Position numbers and translations under genes: made by a program. From Chitinophagaceae bacterium (GTDB lineage: Bacteria > Bacteroidota > Bacteroidia > Chitinophagales > Chitinophagaceae): 64,000 nt of DNA. Positions 43,015 to 53,137 of this stretch are shown here, piece by piece. The notes beneath the pieces were generated by a model that saw nothing but the letters and a program-made list of their open reading frames with translations, made no database searches and was not told the origin of the DNA. The first letter of the stretch is position 1, and each line of letters opens with the position of its first letter. The stretch is from assembly GCA_016721085.1 (NCBI GenBank), contig JADKJI010000005.1, positions 186,001 through 250,000 on the forward strand, given 5' to 3'.

Positions 43015-46000
43015 GGAACCTCCTGTATCGCCTTATTCATCCTCTCCAAAAACGCCAGCAACTGCGGCATACTCTTTATATCATCCACTACTAACAAGAA
43101 TAATTTTCCAACCTGCTTCAATCTGGCTTTGTTGGTTTGCTTCTGAATAAAATCCAACAGGTTCTTGAATATGGGTGATTCGAAATAAGGAGAATCGGGC
43201 TTGTTGATGAAATAACATTTGAGAGTGTCATCTTTCAGCAACATCTTCTCAAATCCCAACTGTACCGCTTGCTTACGGCAACGCACTGTGGTGAAAAGAT
43301 CTTCGACTTTCTTCGGTACAGGACCAAAACGGTCTTTCAATTCATCATGGAACTGCAATAACTCTTCTTCCGTATCACAATTATCAAGACGGGAGTATAA
43401 TGACAATCTTTCAGTGATACTTTCAACATAACTATCGGGAATGAGTATCTCCAAATCGGTATCGATTGTACAGTCTTGTACAAAATCTTCCTGCTTAGAA
43501 ATCTCTTCTTTGAAAAGTGTCCTGAATTCGGTGCGTTTCAATTCCTTGATGGCTTCCTGCAAAATTTTCTGATACATTTCGAAACCGATCTCGGCCATGA
43601 ATCCACTTTGTTCTCCACCCAGCATATTACCTGCTCCACGAATATCAAGATCACGCATGGCTATCTGGAAACCGCTTCCTAATTCACTATGCTGCTCCAA
43701 AGTTTGTAGTCGTTTTCTTGAATCGTTCGGTAACGTACTCATAGGGGGAGCTAATAAATAACAGAAGGCTTTCTTATTACTTCTTCCTACCCTACCCCTC
43801 AATTGATGCAAATCACTCAATCCAAATTGATGAGCATTGTTTACGATGATGGTATTTACATTCGGAATATCTACCCCGCTTTCAACAATATTGGTACAAA
43901 CCAATACATCGTAGCGCTTATCTATAAAATCAAGGATCCTTTCTTCCAATTCATGTCCTTCTAATTGTCCATGGGCAAAGCCGATGCTGAGATCAGGACA
44001 AAGTCCTCTTATGATTGCAGCCATTTCGGGCAAGCCCTGCACCCTGTTATGGATAAAGAACACCTGCCCGCCACGCTCTGTTTCGTAATAAATGGCATCC
44101 CTGATAAAATCTTCCTGAAACAACTGCACTTCCGTTTGAATCGGCTGGCGGTTCGGTGGAGGCGTATTGATGATACTTAGGTCACGGGCGCCCATCAAAC
44201 TGAACTGCAAAGTTCTTGGAATAGGCGTTGCCGTTAGAGTTAAACAATCTACATTAGTTCGAAGGGTCTTGATCTTCTCCTTATGAGCTACACCGAACTT
44301 TTGCTCTTCATCAATCACCAGCAATCCTAAATCTTTAAACTTCACTTCTTTTCCTAAAATGGCATGGGTGCCGATGATAATATCAATCTTTCCTTCCTGA
44401 AGTCTTTGCAATGTTTCTTTCTTCTCTTTCGCCGATTTGAATCGGTTCACATAATCAACTGTAACCGGGAAATTGTTCAATCGCTCTTTGAATGTCTTAT
44501 AATGTTGGAAGGCTAAAATGGTAGTTGGAACCAATACAGCAGCTTGTTTTCCATCACAACAGGCTTTGAAGGCAGCACGCACTGCAATCTCTGTTTTACC
44601 GAAACCAACATCTCCACAAACCAGTCGATCCATTGGAGAAGTAGTCTCCATATCCTTCTTCACATCGGCAGTGGCCTTGCTTTGGTCGGGAGTATCTTCA
44701 TATATAAAGGAGGCTTCCAATTCTGTCTGCATATAATTATCAGGTGCAAACTGAAATCCTTCCTGTGCTTTTCGCTGCGCGTATAGTTGAATAAGGTCGA
44801 ATGCAATCTCTTTTACTTTTGTCTTGGTCTTTTCTTTCAACTTCGACCAGGTATCACTTCCGAGCTTATTCACTTTCGGAACAGATCCTTCTTTCCCTGT
44901 ATATTTCGAAATCTTATGAAGCGAGTTGATATTTACATAGAGAATATCGCTATCCTTATAAATAAGACGTACTGCTTCCTGGATTTTGCCATTGGCTTCG
45001 ATCTTCTGTAAGCCACTATACACTCCCACTCCATGATCGATATGCGTTACATAATCGCCTGGCTGTAATTCGCGCAAAGTGCGAAGAGTGATTGCTTTGT
45101 TCTTATTATATGCCTGCTTTACCTTGTATTTATGATATCGCTGGAAGATCTGGTGATCGGTATAACAAACCACCTTATTATCCTCGTCAATAAATCCTTC
45201 ATGAATGGCTACTGGAACAGGAGTAAAAGGTATCTCCGCTTTTAAATCCTCGAAAATGCTATTCAGTCTTTCCAACTGTCTTGGATTATCAGCAAAAAGA
45301 TAAAGTGTATATCCTTTAGTTACCCAACTTTTCAAATCACGGATCAGCAAATCAAATTGTCGGTTGAAAGCGGGTTGCGATTTAGTAGCGAAATGTATTG
45401 TAACAGCATTTTCTCCAACAGCATCAACCACTGCACCAGCTCTCTTATCAAAAAGCACTGTTGTGAAAGTATCTAACTGCTTATTAGCAAATTCGGCAGA
45501 AATGAAATCGTCGGGAGTTACATTCTTTATCTCATTCTCTTCTTCCGCTTTACTTGGAGCCGTATGTTCACGAAGTTCAAGGAACAACTGAAGATCTTCT
45601 TCCTGTTGTAATATCCTGTCAGTAATAAATTCCCTGTCGTTCAACCAGAATATGGTATTGGAAGGAAGGAATTCAAAAAGAGAGGTACGTTGTCCGCTAT
45701 CGTAATGGGTTTCAACATTCGGAATGATAGTCACTTGTAATAATCTTCTTTCACTAAGCTGGGTTTCAGGGTCAACAATTCGTATGGAATCAACATCATT
45801 ACCAAACAGCTCCACCCTATAAGGTTTCTCATTACCGAATGAATAGATATCGAGGATACCGCCACGTAATGCAAATTGTCCTGGCTCATACACAAAGTCT
45901 GTTCTTTCAAATCCGTAGTTCACCAGTTTTTCCATCAATCCTTCCACATCCAGTACATCACCCGATTTAATATAGATCATACTGGAAGAAAGGGTGGTCG

Positions 46001-46421
46001 GAATCACTACTTTTTCAAATAAAGCTTCGGGATAAGTAACCATCAACCCTGTTCTGCTTCCTGTTGGGGTTGCAAAACGAGTCAGGGTTTCTGTGCGAAG
46101 CATTACATGGGAGGAATTCAGTAACCTGAAATTCTTCCGGTTCTTGAAAGAGGAAGGAAAATAAAACAGATTCAGCGCCGAAGTAAGACTTTCTAAAGTA
46201 TTATGTAGGTAGGCTGCCGCTTCTGCATCTTCACAAATAACAACATGGTTGAGGTCGGCACAGCTTTCGTGCTTGAATATTTCGCTGATGATAAAGGCGG
46301 GGGAACTTCCTTGCAGGTTCTTGAGGGTGAGTTGCTGAGGTGCAGACAAAGTGAGCCTGTCCACCAATTGAAAAAGGCGGGGGGATTTTTTTAACTGCTC
46401 CTGCAACGACTGCAAATTCAT
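43002..46421 (-). CDS. mfd: Transcription-repair coupling factor
   Basis: A 1139-residue protein that removes RNA polymerase stalled at DNA lesions and recruits UvrA. The N-terminal UvrB-like region (about 1-450) is followed by the RNA-polymerase-interacting domain (GDYVTHIDHGVGVYSGLQK, about 460-478). The superfamily II motor has Walker A CGDVGFGKTEIA (about 620-631) and the DEEQKFG box. QLRGRVGRSNKKAFCYL and the C-terminal TRCF domain end it. I start at the ATG at 46421, directly behind a TATCTTTG box (46438-46431); the open frame runs 17 codons further but inside the promoter. The C-terminus is encoded within an F3 repeat copy. Confidence 0.97.
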   Translation of the reverse strand: MNLQSLQEQLKKSPRLFQLVDRLTLSAPQQLTLKNLQGSSPAFIISEIFKHESCADLNHVVICEDAEAAAYLHNTLESLTSALNLFYFPSSFKNRKNFRLLNSSHVMLRTETLTRFATPTGSRTGLMVTYPEALFEKVVIPTTLSSSMIYIKSGDVLDVEGLMEKLVNYGFERTDFVYEPGQFALRGGILDIYSFGNEKPYRVELFGNDVDSIRIVDPETQLSERRLLQVTIIPNVETHYDSGQRTSLFEFLPSNTIFWLNDREFITDRILQQEEDLQLFLELREHTAPSKAEEENEIKNVTPDDFISAEFANKQLDTFTTVLFDKRAGAVVDAVGENAVTIHFATKSQPAFNRQFDLLIRDLKSWVTKGYTLYLFADNPRQLERLNSIFEDLKAEIPFTPVPVAIHEGFIDEDNKVVCYTDHQIFQRYHKYKVKQAYNKNKAITLRTLRELQPGDYVTHIDHGVGVYSGLQKIEANGKIQEAVRLIYKDSDILYVNINSLHKISKYTGKEGSVPKVNKLGSDTWSKLKEKTKTKVKEIAFDLIQLYAQRKAQEGFQFAPDNYMQTELEASFIYEDTPDQSKATADVKKDMETTSPMDRLVCGDVGFGKTEIAVRAAFKACCDGKQAAVLVPTTILAFQHYKTFKERLNNFPVTVDYVNRFKSAKEKKETLQRLQEGKIDIIIGTHAILGKEVKFKDLGLLVIDEEQKFGVAHKEKIKTLRTNVDCLTLTATPIPRTLQFSLMGARDLSIINTPPPNRQPIQTEVQLFQEDFIRDAIYYETERGGQVFFIHNRVQGLPEMAAIIRGLCPDLSIGFAHGQLEGHELEERILDFIDKRYDVLVCTNIVESGVDIPNVNTIIVNNAHQFGLSDLHQLRGRVGRSNKKAFCYLLAPPMSTLPNDSRKRLQTLEQHSELGSGFQIAMRDLDIRGAGNMLGGEQSGFMAEIGFEMYQKILQEAIKELKRTEFRTLFKEEISKQEDFVQDCTIDTDLEILIPDSYVESITERLSLYSRLDNCDTEEELLQFHDELKDRFGPVPKKVEDLFTTVRCRKQAVQLGFEKMLLKDDTLKCYFINKPDSPYFESPIFKNLLDFIQKQTNKARLKQVGKLFLLVVDDIKSMPQLLAFLERMNKAIQEVPEVQ

Positions 46422-46430
46422 AACGCGGGG

Positions 46431-46438
46431 CAAAGATA
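46431..46438 (-). promoter_or_regulatory. Bacteroidota -7 box for mfd
   Basis: TATCTTTG on the minus strand fits TAnnTTTG and lies 9 bases before the ATG at 46421, which fixes the start and implies a very short leader. Confidence 0.55.
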
Positions 46439-46623
46439 GTCTGATAAGATGAAAAAACCGAAGTATGCCCAAACCTGAACCATACTATGCACGTAATTGT
46501 TAAAGGGTTAATAAGATTAGAACCGGGATTTATCACAAGAATTTAGTGGTAGCAGTATAAGCCTAAAATCCTTAATTTGCTATCACTCCAACCAAGGGTG
46601 TTTGTAAACTACAAATCGTACAA

Positions 46624-49600
46624 ATGAAAAAAATTAGTATCGGATTGGCTTTCCTCGCAGTGGCAGCAACAGGCTGGTTTTATGCAGCTAAAAGGGAAAA
46701 AAGCGAAGAGCCCTATGATCTCTTCAAGCAGGTGTATACCAGTGAGGAAGAGGAAGAAGGTGGCAGCAAGGAAGAAAGGGCTTTTTGGGTAAAACAGCGC
46801 TGGCAGCATGAATTTGACATGTTGAAAGACCCTATTTCCGGAAGAATTCCAAGAAATATAAGGGAAGATGAAATGAAACTGGCCCGCACAATTCCTGAAA
46901 AAGGGGGCAGTGGCTTGTTAGGCCCACAGGGTCCTGATAACCTGAATACCTATACCCCAGCCGGACCGATAAATGTGGGAGGCAGAACAAGGGCAGTGGC
47001 TTATGATAAAAGATTTAATGGCACCACGAATAAAGTGATCATTTCAGGTGGTATCAGTGGTGGTATCATGCGCTCCACCGATGCCGGTGTTACCTGGACC
47101 AGAGTGAGTCCTGATGATGATATCCATAATTTATCAGCCCTTGTACAAGACCCAAGAGCTGGTTTTGAAGATACCTGGTATGCGGGTGGTGGTGAACCGA
47201 TTGCCAACTCAGCCAATGCAGCTGATGCCTTTTATCTTGGTTTCGGTATCTGGAAATCTACCAATAATGGTGTTACCTGGTCAAAATTGACCCGCTCTGT
47301 TACCGATATCAACGGTACTACCATCTTGGGTGGTGGTGCTTTGGAAGCATTCGATAGCCCGCTCGACATTATCCATAAACTGACTATCAATCCGGTGAAT
47401 GGTGATTTATATGTTGCTGGTCATCGTCGTTTGATCCGCTCCACCAATGGAGGTACAAGTTGGAATGTTGTGTTTACAGGAACAACCGCATCTACTTCAG
47501 ATGTTGGACAAATGGATGTTGTTTGTACTAGTACAGGGAAATTATATCTCGGCGTAAACGGTGGATTGCCCGATACGGATAAGAGAGGTGTTTGGACATC
47601 AACCAATGGCACTACATGGACAAGATTGGCGGGTGGCGTTACTTTAGGTACAGACTCAGTTGCAGGATGGAGAGGTAATGATTATACAGCAGGAAGCAAG
47701 CGTATTGTTATGGCTCTCGCACCTTCAAATCAAAACATACTTTATCTGACTTATGAGAATGGAGATTCACAAGGAAGCCCATCCAGCAAAACTGAAGCAG
47801 ACCTTTATAAATTTGATGCAGGTACTAATACCTGGACTAATTTATCAGTAAATGTTCCAGATTTCACCGGACAGTTAGATGGAGTTGATCCATTCCATGT
47901 ACAAGGTGGATATGATTTATTGATTGCTGTAAAACCAGACGATCCAAATACAGTATTTCTCGGTGGAGTTAACTTATTTCGTTCTACCAACGGATTTTCA
48001 AGTAATGCTGCCACTGCTTGGATTGGTGGATATGGATCCAATTTCCCATCAGGTTTGAATATTTATGGTAGCCAAGCCAATCCAGACGATATCACATTAT
48101 GGAGTCATCCCGACATGCATGCATTGGTATTCGACCCTAGCAATGCCAGTAAAGCCATTTGTGCCAACGATGGTGGTTTACAGATGACCAACAATATAAT
48201 GGGAACCAATACAGCAGTAGAACCTGTATTGTGGAATGTGGTGAGTAATTACCAGACTTTACAGTATTATCATATTGCTATGGACCCAGGTTCAGGCAGA
48301 AACAACTTCATAGGTGGTGCACAGGATAATGGTACCCGATTCTATGATGGTACGGGCTTAATTGGAACACCCGCTGCAAAAGAAGAACAGTTCCGTTTAT
48401 TAAGTGGAGATGGTGGTGCAGCGGCTATTGCAAAAGCTGGACCTACTTCACAGATGGTTTTCGGTTCTACCCAATTCGGAAACATCATTCGCGCAACCTT
48501 ATCTACAGGAAGTGCTACTGGTGGTTCTATCCGTCCTTCAACATTAACGGCTACTCCAGGAGCTGGAAGTAATGCCTTCGGTGATTTCGTAACTTATTTC
48601 AAGATTGACTTTGACAATACTGACGACCTGTACTATGCTAATTTCAACAGGCTCTTCCGTACTACCTCATCATCAACAGTTACCTCAACAACATGGACTG
48701 ATATGACTGGTGTTGGTGCGGCAGTAAATCCGGCCCTGCCAACAACAGGTACTAATATTGGTATCACAACCATGGAATTGACAAGGGGGCCTTATAGCAG
48801 TGCGCACTCCTTATTCATTGGCACCAGCAATGCAAAGATTTTCCGATTGGATAATCCAAGAAATGCAGCAGCTACCGCGGCACCTGTTAACATCACTCCT
48901 ATCTCACTTACCGGATATGTATCTGATATAGCAGTGAATCCTAATAATGACCAGGAGATAATGGTAGTTGCCTCTAACTATAGTACAACAAGTATTTTCT
49001 GGACTAATAATGCCAAATCGGCCAATCCGACCTGGTATATTGCTGAAGGAAACCTAACGCTTCCCTCTGTACGCAGTTGCGCAATAGTAGTGAAGAAAGA
49101 TGCAGGGAATAACCCGGTAACTGAATACTATGTAGGTACATCAGTAGGTCTTTACAGTGCCGTGAATATCGGCACCACCCTTACAGGCGCTGGAACAGTA
49201 AGCTGGGTAAAAGAAGGAGGAAGTGTCTTGAACTTCTCTGTTATCAATTCATTGGATTATCGTCCTGTAGATAATATTTTGCTGGTAGGAACACATGGTA
49301 ACGGTATGTACTTCGCTTCAACAGGTACGCCAAACTATACTCCAAACCAGAACACCGGCATTGATGATCCGATCCGGAACGATAAGAACTTCATTAAGAC
49401 TGCATATCCATCTATAGTGAAGAACAGTATCGGTTATCAAACAGGTAATATGTTTACTGTGAAGAAGCTAATGATCCAGGTTTATACTATCAATGGACAA
49501 CTGGTAGCCCAAAAGGAAACAGGTTATACCAGCGGCGAAGTGGATACACGTAAACTATCTAAAGGCGCTTATATTCTTACCATTACTAGCGGAGATTACA

Positions 49601-49635
49601 AGCAGCAGTTCGTGAGGAAATTTGTGAAAGAATAA
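46624..49635 (+). CDS. Secreted sortilin/BNR-like beta-propeller protein with T9SS tail
   Basis: A 1003-residue protein with an N-terminal membrane-type signal (about 1-20), then an acidic linker (SEEEEEGGSKEERAFW). A long run of BNR/sortilin-type blades follows: GGIMRSTDAGVTWTRVS, GIWKSTNNGVTWSKL, LIRSTNGGTSWNVV and GVWTSTNGTTWTRL. The tail from about 925 ends FVRKFVKE and has the T9SS type A pattern. Such propellers bind or cleave glycans or proteins, but no catalytic residues stand out; the four or more S-x-D/N-x-G-x-T-W repeats are direct evidence only of the fold. It is followed by a terminator and is probably monocistronic. Confidence 0.82.
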   Translation: MKKISIGLAFLAVAATGWFYAAKREKSEEPYDLFKQVYTSEEEEEGGSKEERAFWVKQRWQHEFDMLKDPISGRIPRNIREDEMKLARTIPEKGGSGLLGPQGPDNLNTYTPAGPINVGGRTRAVAYDKRFNGTTNKVIISGGISGGIMRSTDAGVTWTRVSPDDDIHNLSALVQDPRAGFEDTWYAGGGEPIANSANAADAFYLGFGIWKSTNNGVTWSKLTRSVTDINGTTILGGGALEAFDSPLDIIHKLTINPVNGDLYVAGHRRLIRSTNGGTSWNVVFTGTTASTSDVGQMDVVCTSTGKLYLGVNGGLPDTDKRGVWTSTNGTTWTRLAGGVTLGTDSVAGWRGNDYTAGSKRIVMALAPSNQNILYLTYENGDSQGSPSSKTEADLYKFDAGTNTWTNLSVNVPDFTGQLDGVDPFHVQGGYDLLIAVKPDDPNTVFLGGVNLFRSTNGFSSNAATAWIGGYGSNFPSGLNIYGSQANPDDITLWSHPDMHALVFDPSNASKAICANDGGLQMTNNIMGTNTAVEPVLWNVVSNYQTLQYYHIAMDPGSGRNNFIGGAQDNGTRFYDGTGLIGTPAAKEEQFRLLSGDGGAAAIAKAGPTSQMVFGSTQFGNIIRATLSTGSATGGSIRPSTLTATPGAGSNAFGDFVTYFKIDFDNTDDLYYANFNRLFRTTSSSTVTSTTWTDMTGVGAAVNPALPTTGTNIGITTMELTRGPYSSAHSLFIGTSNAKIFRLDNPRNAAATAAPVNITPISLTGYVSDIAVNPNNDQEIMVVASNYSTTSIFWTNNAKSANPTWYIAEGNLTLPSVRSCAIVVKKDAGNNPVTEYYVGTSVGLYSAVNIGTTLTGAGTVSWVKEGGSVLNFSVINSLDYRPVDNILLVGTHGNGMYFASTGTPNYTPNQNTGIDDPIRNDKNFIKTAYPSIVKNSIGYQTGNMFTVKKLMIQVYTINGQLVAQKETGYTSGEVDTRKLSKGAYILTITSGDYKQQFVRKFVKE

Positions 49636-49649
49636 TTAAAAAGATAATC

Positions 49650-49681
49650 AGCCCCGGCAACAATGGCCGGGGCTTTTTTTT
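49650..49681 (+). terminator. Intrinsic terminator
   Basis: AGCCCCGGC and GCCGGGGCT form a perfect 9-bp stem around a 7-base loop, followed by eight T. It lies 14 bases after the propeller gene's stop. Confidence 0.92.
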
Positions 49682-49724
49682 GCTATGTAATCAGGGCATT
49701 ACTGCATCCATATAAAAAAGAACT

Positions 49725-50243
49725 ATGAAACAGATTCTACTATTCACACTTGCAAACTTTGTTTCAGCAATAGTTCTGGCACAAACCAGTCCGCTGTTAA
49801 AAGTACATGCCTTTGTAAGACATAGTACTCCCGGTGCTGTTCCAAAAGTAGTAGCAAGAGAAAATGGCGCTCCTATTAAAAAGACAGCCTCTGCCTTAGT
49901 GAACTATTCTATCTATGTTGAACTGAAAAAAGGCAGTTCTATTACCATCAACAGACTTTGGATTGATGGACAAGCTTTCAAGGCTAGAAAAGAAATTGTA
50001 TTGGAAACTCCTGTAGTATTCAAACAACAGGCCATCGGCAACCAATATCAAACAGATACGCTGGTGCCAAAAACAAATAACATAGTATGGAAACTGGTAC
50101 AAGATGGGATGCAAAACACAGTATCGAAGGTTCCTGAAAAATTTAAGGGTAATGCCTTACTGATTGAATATGTATGGAAGGGAAAGAAATATTATAATGC
50201 TGTAAAAGAATGGAAAAAATTACCCCCTTTGATTTTACAATAA
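49725..50243 (+). CDS. Hypothetical secreted protein
   Basis: A 172-residue protein with a clear signal peptide (MKQILLFTLANFVSAIVLAQ). The mature part is beta-rich with many Lys and Val residues (SIYVELKKGSSITINRLWID, VEYVWKGKKYYNAVKEW-like ending). I do not recognise a family or a catalytic motif. It lies between two terminators (49650-49681 and 50294-50322), so it is a single-gene unit. Periplasmic location is likely; function unknown. Confidence 0.72.
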   Translation: MKQILLFTLANFVSAIVLAQTSPLLKVHAFVRHSTPGAVPKVVARENGAPIKKTASALVNYSIYVELKKGSSITINRLWIDGQAFKARKEIVLETPVVFKQQAIGNQYQTDTLVPKTNNIVWKLVQDGMQNTVSKVPEKFKGNALLIEYVWKGKKYYNAVKEWKKLPPLILQ

Positions 50244-50293
50244 AATTTGTAGATTGCACTAACGATTGCGTGCCATTTGTGGCAACAAGTATT

Positions 50294-50322
50294 GAGCGGT
50301 TATAACAATAACCGCTCTTTTT
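50294..50322 (+). terminator. Intrinsic terminator
   Basis: GAGCGGTTAT and ATAACCGCTC form a perfect 10-bp stem around AACA, followed by five T. It lies 51 bases after the hypothetical gene's stop. Confidence 0.92.
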
Positions 50323-50376
50323 AATTTCAGCACAACCAGTTTAGCAAGCAGATTGTTATTGTATTAAACTATTGTC

Positions 50377-51111
50377 ATGTTAGCTCCATGGATAACAGGG
50401 AAAGTGATTCGGATTATTGATGAAACATCAATAACTAGGCGTTTCTGGGTGGAAATTCCTGAAAAGCCTGTATTCGACTTCCAGCCAGGGCAATTCATTA
50501 CTATCGACCTTCCTATTCACGAAAAAGCTAATAAGCGATTAAGAAGTTATTCTTTGGCTAGTTGGCCCGATGGCACCAATATTTTCGAACTCATTATTGT
50601 AAAATTGGAAGACGGGGCCGGCTCTACCTATCTGTTCAATGAAATTAAAGTGGGTAGCGAACTCAAATTGCGTGGTCCACAAGGCGTATTCGTTTTACCA
50701 CCGGTTCTCGATAAAGACCTATACCTAATCTGCACGGGTACCGGCATTGCTCCTTTCAGAAGCATGGTTCATTGGATAAAAGACAAAAAAATACCACATC
50801 ATAAAATCCATCTCATTTTTGGCTGTAGAACAAAAGCCGACTTATTATATTATGATGAGCTAAGGGGTTTGGAAAATGAGCTGGAAGGATTCAACTACCA
50901 TCCTGTTCTATCCAGAGAACAGTGGGAAGGAAAAACAGGATATGTGCATAGCATCTATATGGCGCTATTCAAAAACAATAGCCCTGAAACATTACCTGAA
51001 CCCGCTTATTTCCTTCTATGTGGTTGGAGAGCTATGATTGACGAGGCTAAAAAGAACCTGTTGGAATTGGGACATGACAAAAAAACCATACATGTTGAAT
51101 TGTATGGTTAA
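50377..51111 (+). CDS. FAD-binding ferredoxin-NADP reductase-like oxidoreductase
   Basis: A 244-residue FNR-superfamily protein. The FAD domain shows RLRSYSLASW (about 51-60, the RxYS motif) and GAGSTYLF. The NAD(P) domain has GTGIAPFRSMVHW (about 124-136) and a C-terminal LCGWRAMIDEAKK (about 221-233). No ferredoxin or iron-sulfur domain is attached, so it needs a separate electron partner. The closest functional groups are ferredoxin/flavodoxin reductases and phenol-hydroxylase-type reductases; the partner is not in the window. Transcribed alone. Confidence 0.87.
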   Translation: MLAPWITGKVIRIIDETSITRRFWVEIPEKPVFDFQPGQFITIDLPIHEKANKRLRSYSLASWPDGTNIFELIIVKLEDGAGSTYLFNEIKVGSELKLRGPQGVFVLPPVLDKDLYLICTGTGIAPFRSMVHWIKDKKIPHHKIHLIFGCRTKADLLYYDELRGLENELEGFNYHPVLSREQWEGKTGYVHSIYMALFKNNSPETLPEPAYFLLCGWRAMIDEAKKNLLELGHDKKTIHVELYG

Positions 51112-51136
51112 TTTGAATATGATAGTAAGTCGATGA

Positions 51137-51460
51137 TTATTTTGTAACCGCAGGCTGTGAGCCTAATAATTTCTTTCGAAGAGAAATATCGGTAAAACTT
51201 TCGGCAGTTTTTTCTTCTTTTGCTGTTTTTAATGGGATAACAGGAATGCTTGGCGTCTGAAATTTCTGCAACAACTCTATTTTCTCCCTTTGTAATTGCA
51301 AGATTTCTGCATGACTAGATAACATTTCTTTCTCCAATTCATCTACTTTTTTGTTCAGACCATTGATTTGACCAGAACGAAACAAAAACCCTACAAAACC
51401 AGCAATCGCTACTATTCCGATAATAAAAAATACGTTAAGATTTACTTCAAAAACAAGCAT
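51137..51460 (-). CDS. Small membrane protein with coiled coil, unknown function
   Basis: A 107-residue protein with one N-terminal membrane segment (about 9-28, FFIIGIVAIAGFVGFLF). A predicted coiled coil (about 33-66, NKKVDELEKEMLSSHAEI) and a charged tail follow. The layout resembles small membrane-anchored scaffold proteins, but I do not recognise a family. It is convergent with the upstream reductase gene (25-base gap) and ends facing it. Confidence 0.6.
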   Translation of the reverse strand: MLVFEVNLNVFFIIGIVAIAGFVGFLFRSGQINGLNKKVDELEKEMLSSHAEILQLQREKIELLQKFQTPSIPVIPLKTAKEEKTAESFTDISLRKKLLGSQPAVTK

Positions 51461-51588
51461 ACAGAATTATTTACAGCTAATTAACCAATTGTTTTTAAAA
51501 GGTACTATGACAATTATTCGATCTACGAATATTCCATCCAGGATAGGTTCTTGCTCTTTGACCCTTAAAATTACAACGATTCGATGAA

Positions 51589-53037
51589 TCAGGAAATATG
51601 ATTTTCCACAATTTCACGAATTTGGTTAATAGCGATACGCTCTTGCTTCATACTATCACGATAACGTATCGTAACAGTGTTATCTTCCTTCGTCTGATGA
51701 TCTATTGTAATACAGAAAGGCGTTCCTAGTGCGTCCATTCTACGATATCTCTTACCTATGGCATCTTTCTCTTCGTAAAAACACCTGAATCGGGAACGGC
51801 ATTCTTCCATGATACTTCTACCAATTTCTGGCAAGCCATCTTTCTTTGTTAATGGTAATATGGCTAATTTGATGGGAGCCAGTTTAGCCGGAAACTTCAA
51901 TACCACCCTGCTATCCTGCTTTTCAGGAGTGCTCAGATCTTCTTCAACATAAGCTTCACTCAACACCATCATAACGGTACGGTCCAGACCAATTGATGTT
52001 TCTATGACGTACGGAATATAGTTCTGGTTGGTTTCAGAATCGAAATACTGCATTTTTTTCTTACTGTATTGCTGATGCTGACTCAAATCGAAATCGCCAC
52101 GGGAGTGAATACCTTCCACTTCTTTAAATCCAATCGGGAATTCATATTCTATATCACATGCTGCTTTTGCATAGTGCGCCAACTTTACATGATCATGAAA
52201 ACGATAATGTTCCTTTGGTATACCCAGGCTCAAATGCCATTTCATACGGGTTTCTTTCCAGTATTCATACCATTCGCCTTCTGTACCAGGACGAACGAAG
52301 AATTGCATTTCCATCTGTTCAAATTCGCGCATACGGAAAATGAACTGGCGGGCTACTATTTCATTGCGAAAAGCCTTACCTACCTGCGCAATACCAAATG
52401 GTATTTTCATTCGACCTGTTTTCTGAACATTCAGGAAGTTCACGAAAATACCTTGAGCAGTTTCGGGACGCAAGTACACTTTGTTGTCTCCATCTTCCGA
52501 AGAAGCGGTAGAACCGAATTCAGTGGCAAACATCAGGTTGAACTGGCGAACATCGGTCCAGTTGCAGGTACCACTAACAGCACATGAAATCTTATATTCT
52601 TCAATAAGTTTCTTTAATCCGGCAAAATCATCAGCAGATTGCAAAGCTTCCATAGCCGCAATCAGTTCATCAGCCTTTTGGGTATTACCATCAGCTTTCA
52701 GCTTTTCAGCATATCCTTCAATCAGGTGGTCTACCCTATATCTTTTTTTGCTGTCTTTGTTATCGATCATCGGGTCGTTGAAATTATCAACGTGCCCGCT
52801 GGCCTTCCAGGTAGTAGGGTGCATGAAAATAGCGGCATCAATACCCACTATATTATCCTGTAACTGGGTCATGCTTTTCCACCAGTACTCCCTGATATTC
52901 TTTTTCAACTCGCTACCCCACTGGCCATAGTCATAAACTGCTGCCAGTCCATCATAGATTTCACTCGATGGGAAAATAAAGCCGTACTCCTTACAATGAG
53001 AAATAATCGCTTGAAATTTATTGGTTTCCGTTGCCAT
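51589..53037 (-). CDS. glyQS: Glycine-tRNA ligase, single-chain type
   Basis: A 482-residue class II aminoacyl-tRNA synthetase of the alpha-2 kind, not the alpha-beta form of many bacteria. It has FIFPSSEIYDGLAAVYDYGQWG near the N-terminus, the motif 2 loop (FRNEIVARQFIFRMREFEQ-like, about 215-235) and motif 3 (ETSIGLDRTVMM). The C-terminal anticodon domain is IKLAILPLTKK onward. It charges tRNA-Gly. I start at the ATG at 53037, since a TATTTTTG box (53053-53046) lies inside any longer frame. Confidence 0.96.
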   Translation of the reverse strand: MATETNKFQAIISHCKEYGFIFPSSEIYDGLAAVYDYGQWGSELKKNIREYWWKSMTQLQDNIVGIDAAIFMHPTTWKASGHVDNFNDPMIDNKDSKKRYRVDHLIEGYAEKLKADGNTQKADELIAAMEALQSADDFAGLKKLIEEYKISCAVSGTCNWTDVRQFNLMFATEFGSTASSEDGDNKVYLRPETAQGIFVNFLNVQKTGRMKIPFGIAQVGKAFRNEIVARQFIFRMREFEQMEMQFFVRPGTEGEWYEYWKETRMKWHLSLGIPKEHYRFHDHVKLAHYAKAACDIEYEFPIGFKEVEGIHSRGDFDLSQHQQYSKKKMQYFDSETNQNYIPYVIETSIGLDRTVMMVLSEAYVEEDLSTPEKQDSRVVLKFPAKLAPIKLAILPLTKKDGLPEIGRSIMEECRSRFRCFYEEKDAIGKRYRRMDALGTPFCITIDHQTKEDNTVTIRYRDSMKQERIAINQIREIVENHIS

Positions 53038-53045
53038 AATGGGGG

Positions 53046-53053
53046 CAAAAATA
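53046..53053 (-). promoter_or_regulatory. Bacteroidota -7 box for glyQS
   Basis: TATTTTTG on the minus strand lies 8 bases before the ATG at 53037, confirming the shorter start and a very short leader. Confidence 0.55.
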
Positions 53054-53137
53054 GTGATAAAAGACGGAAAGAAATACAAGTCGGAGGAGTCGGGGGAGTC
53101 CGTGGGGAGAGTTTGATTTTTGGAGAGCGAGTGAGTC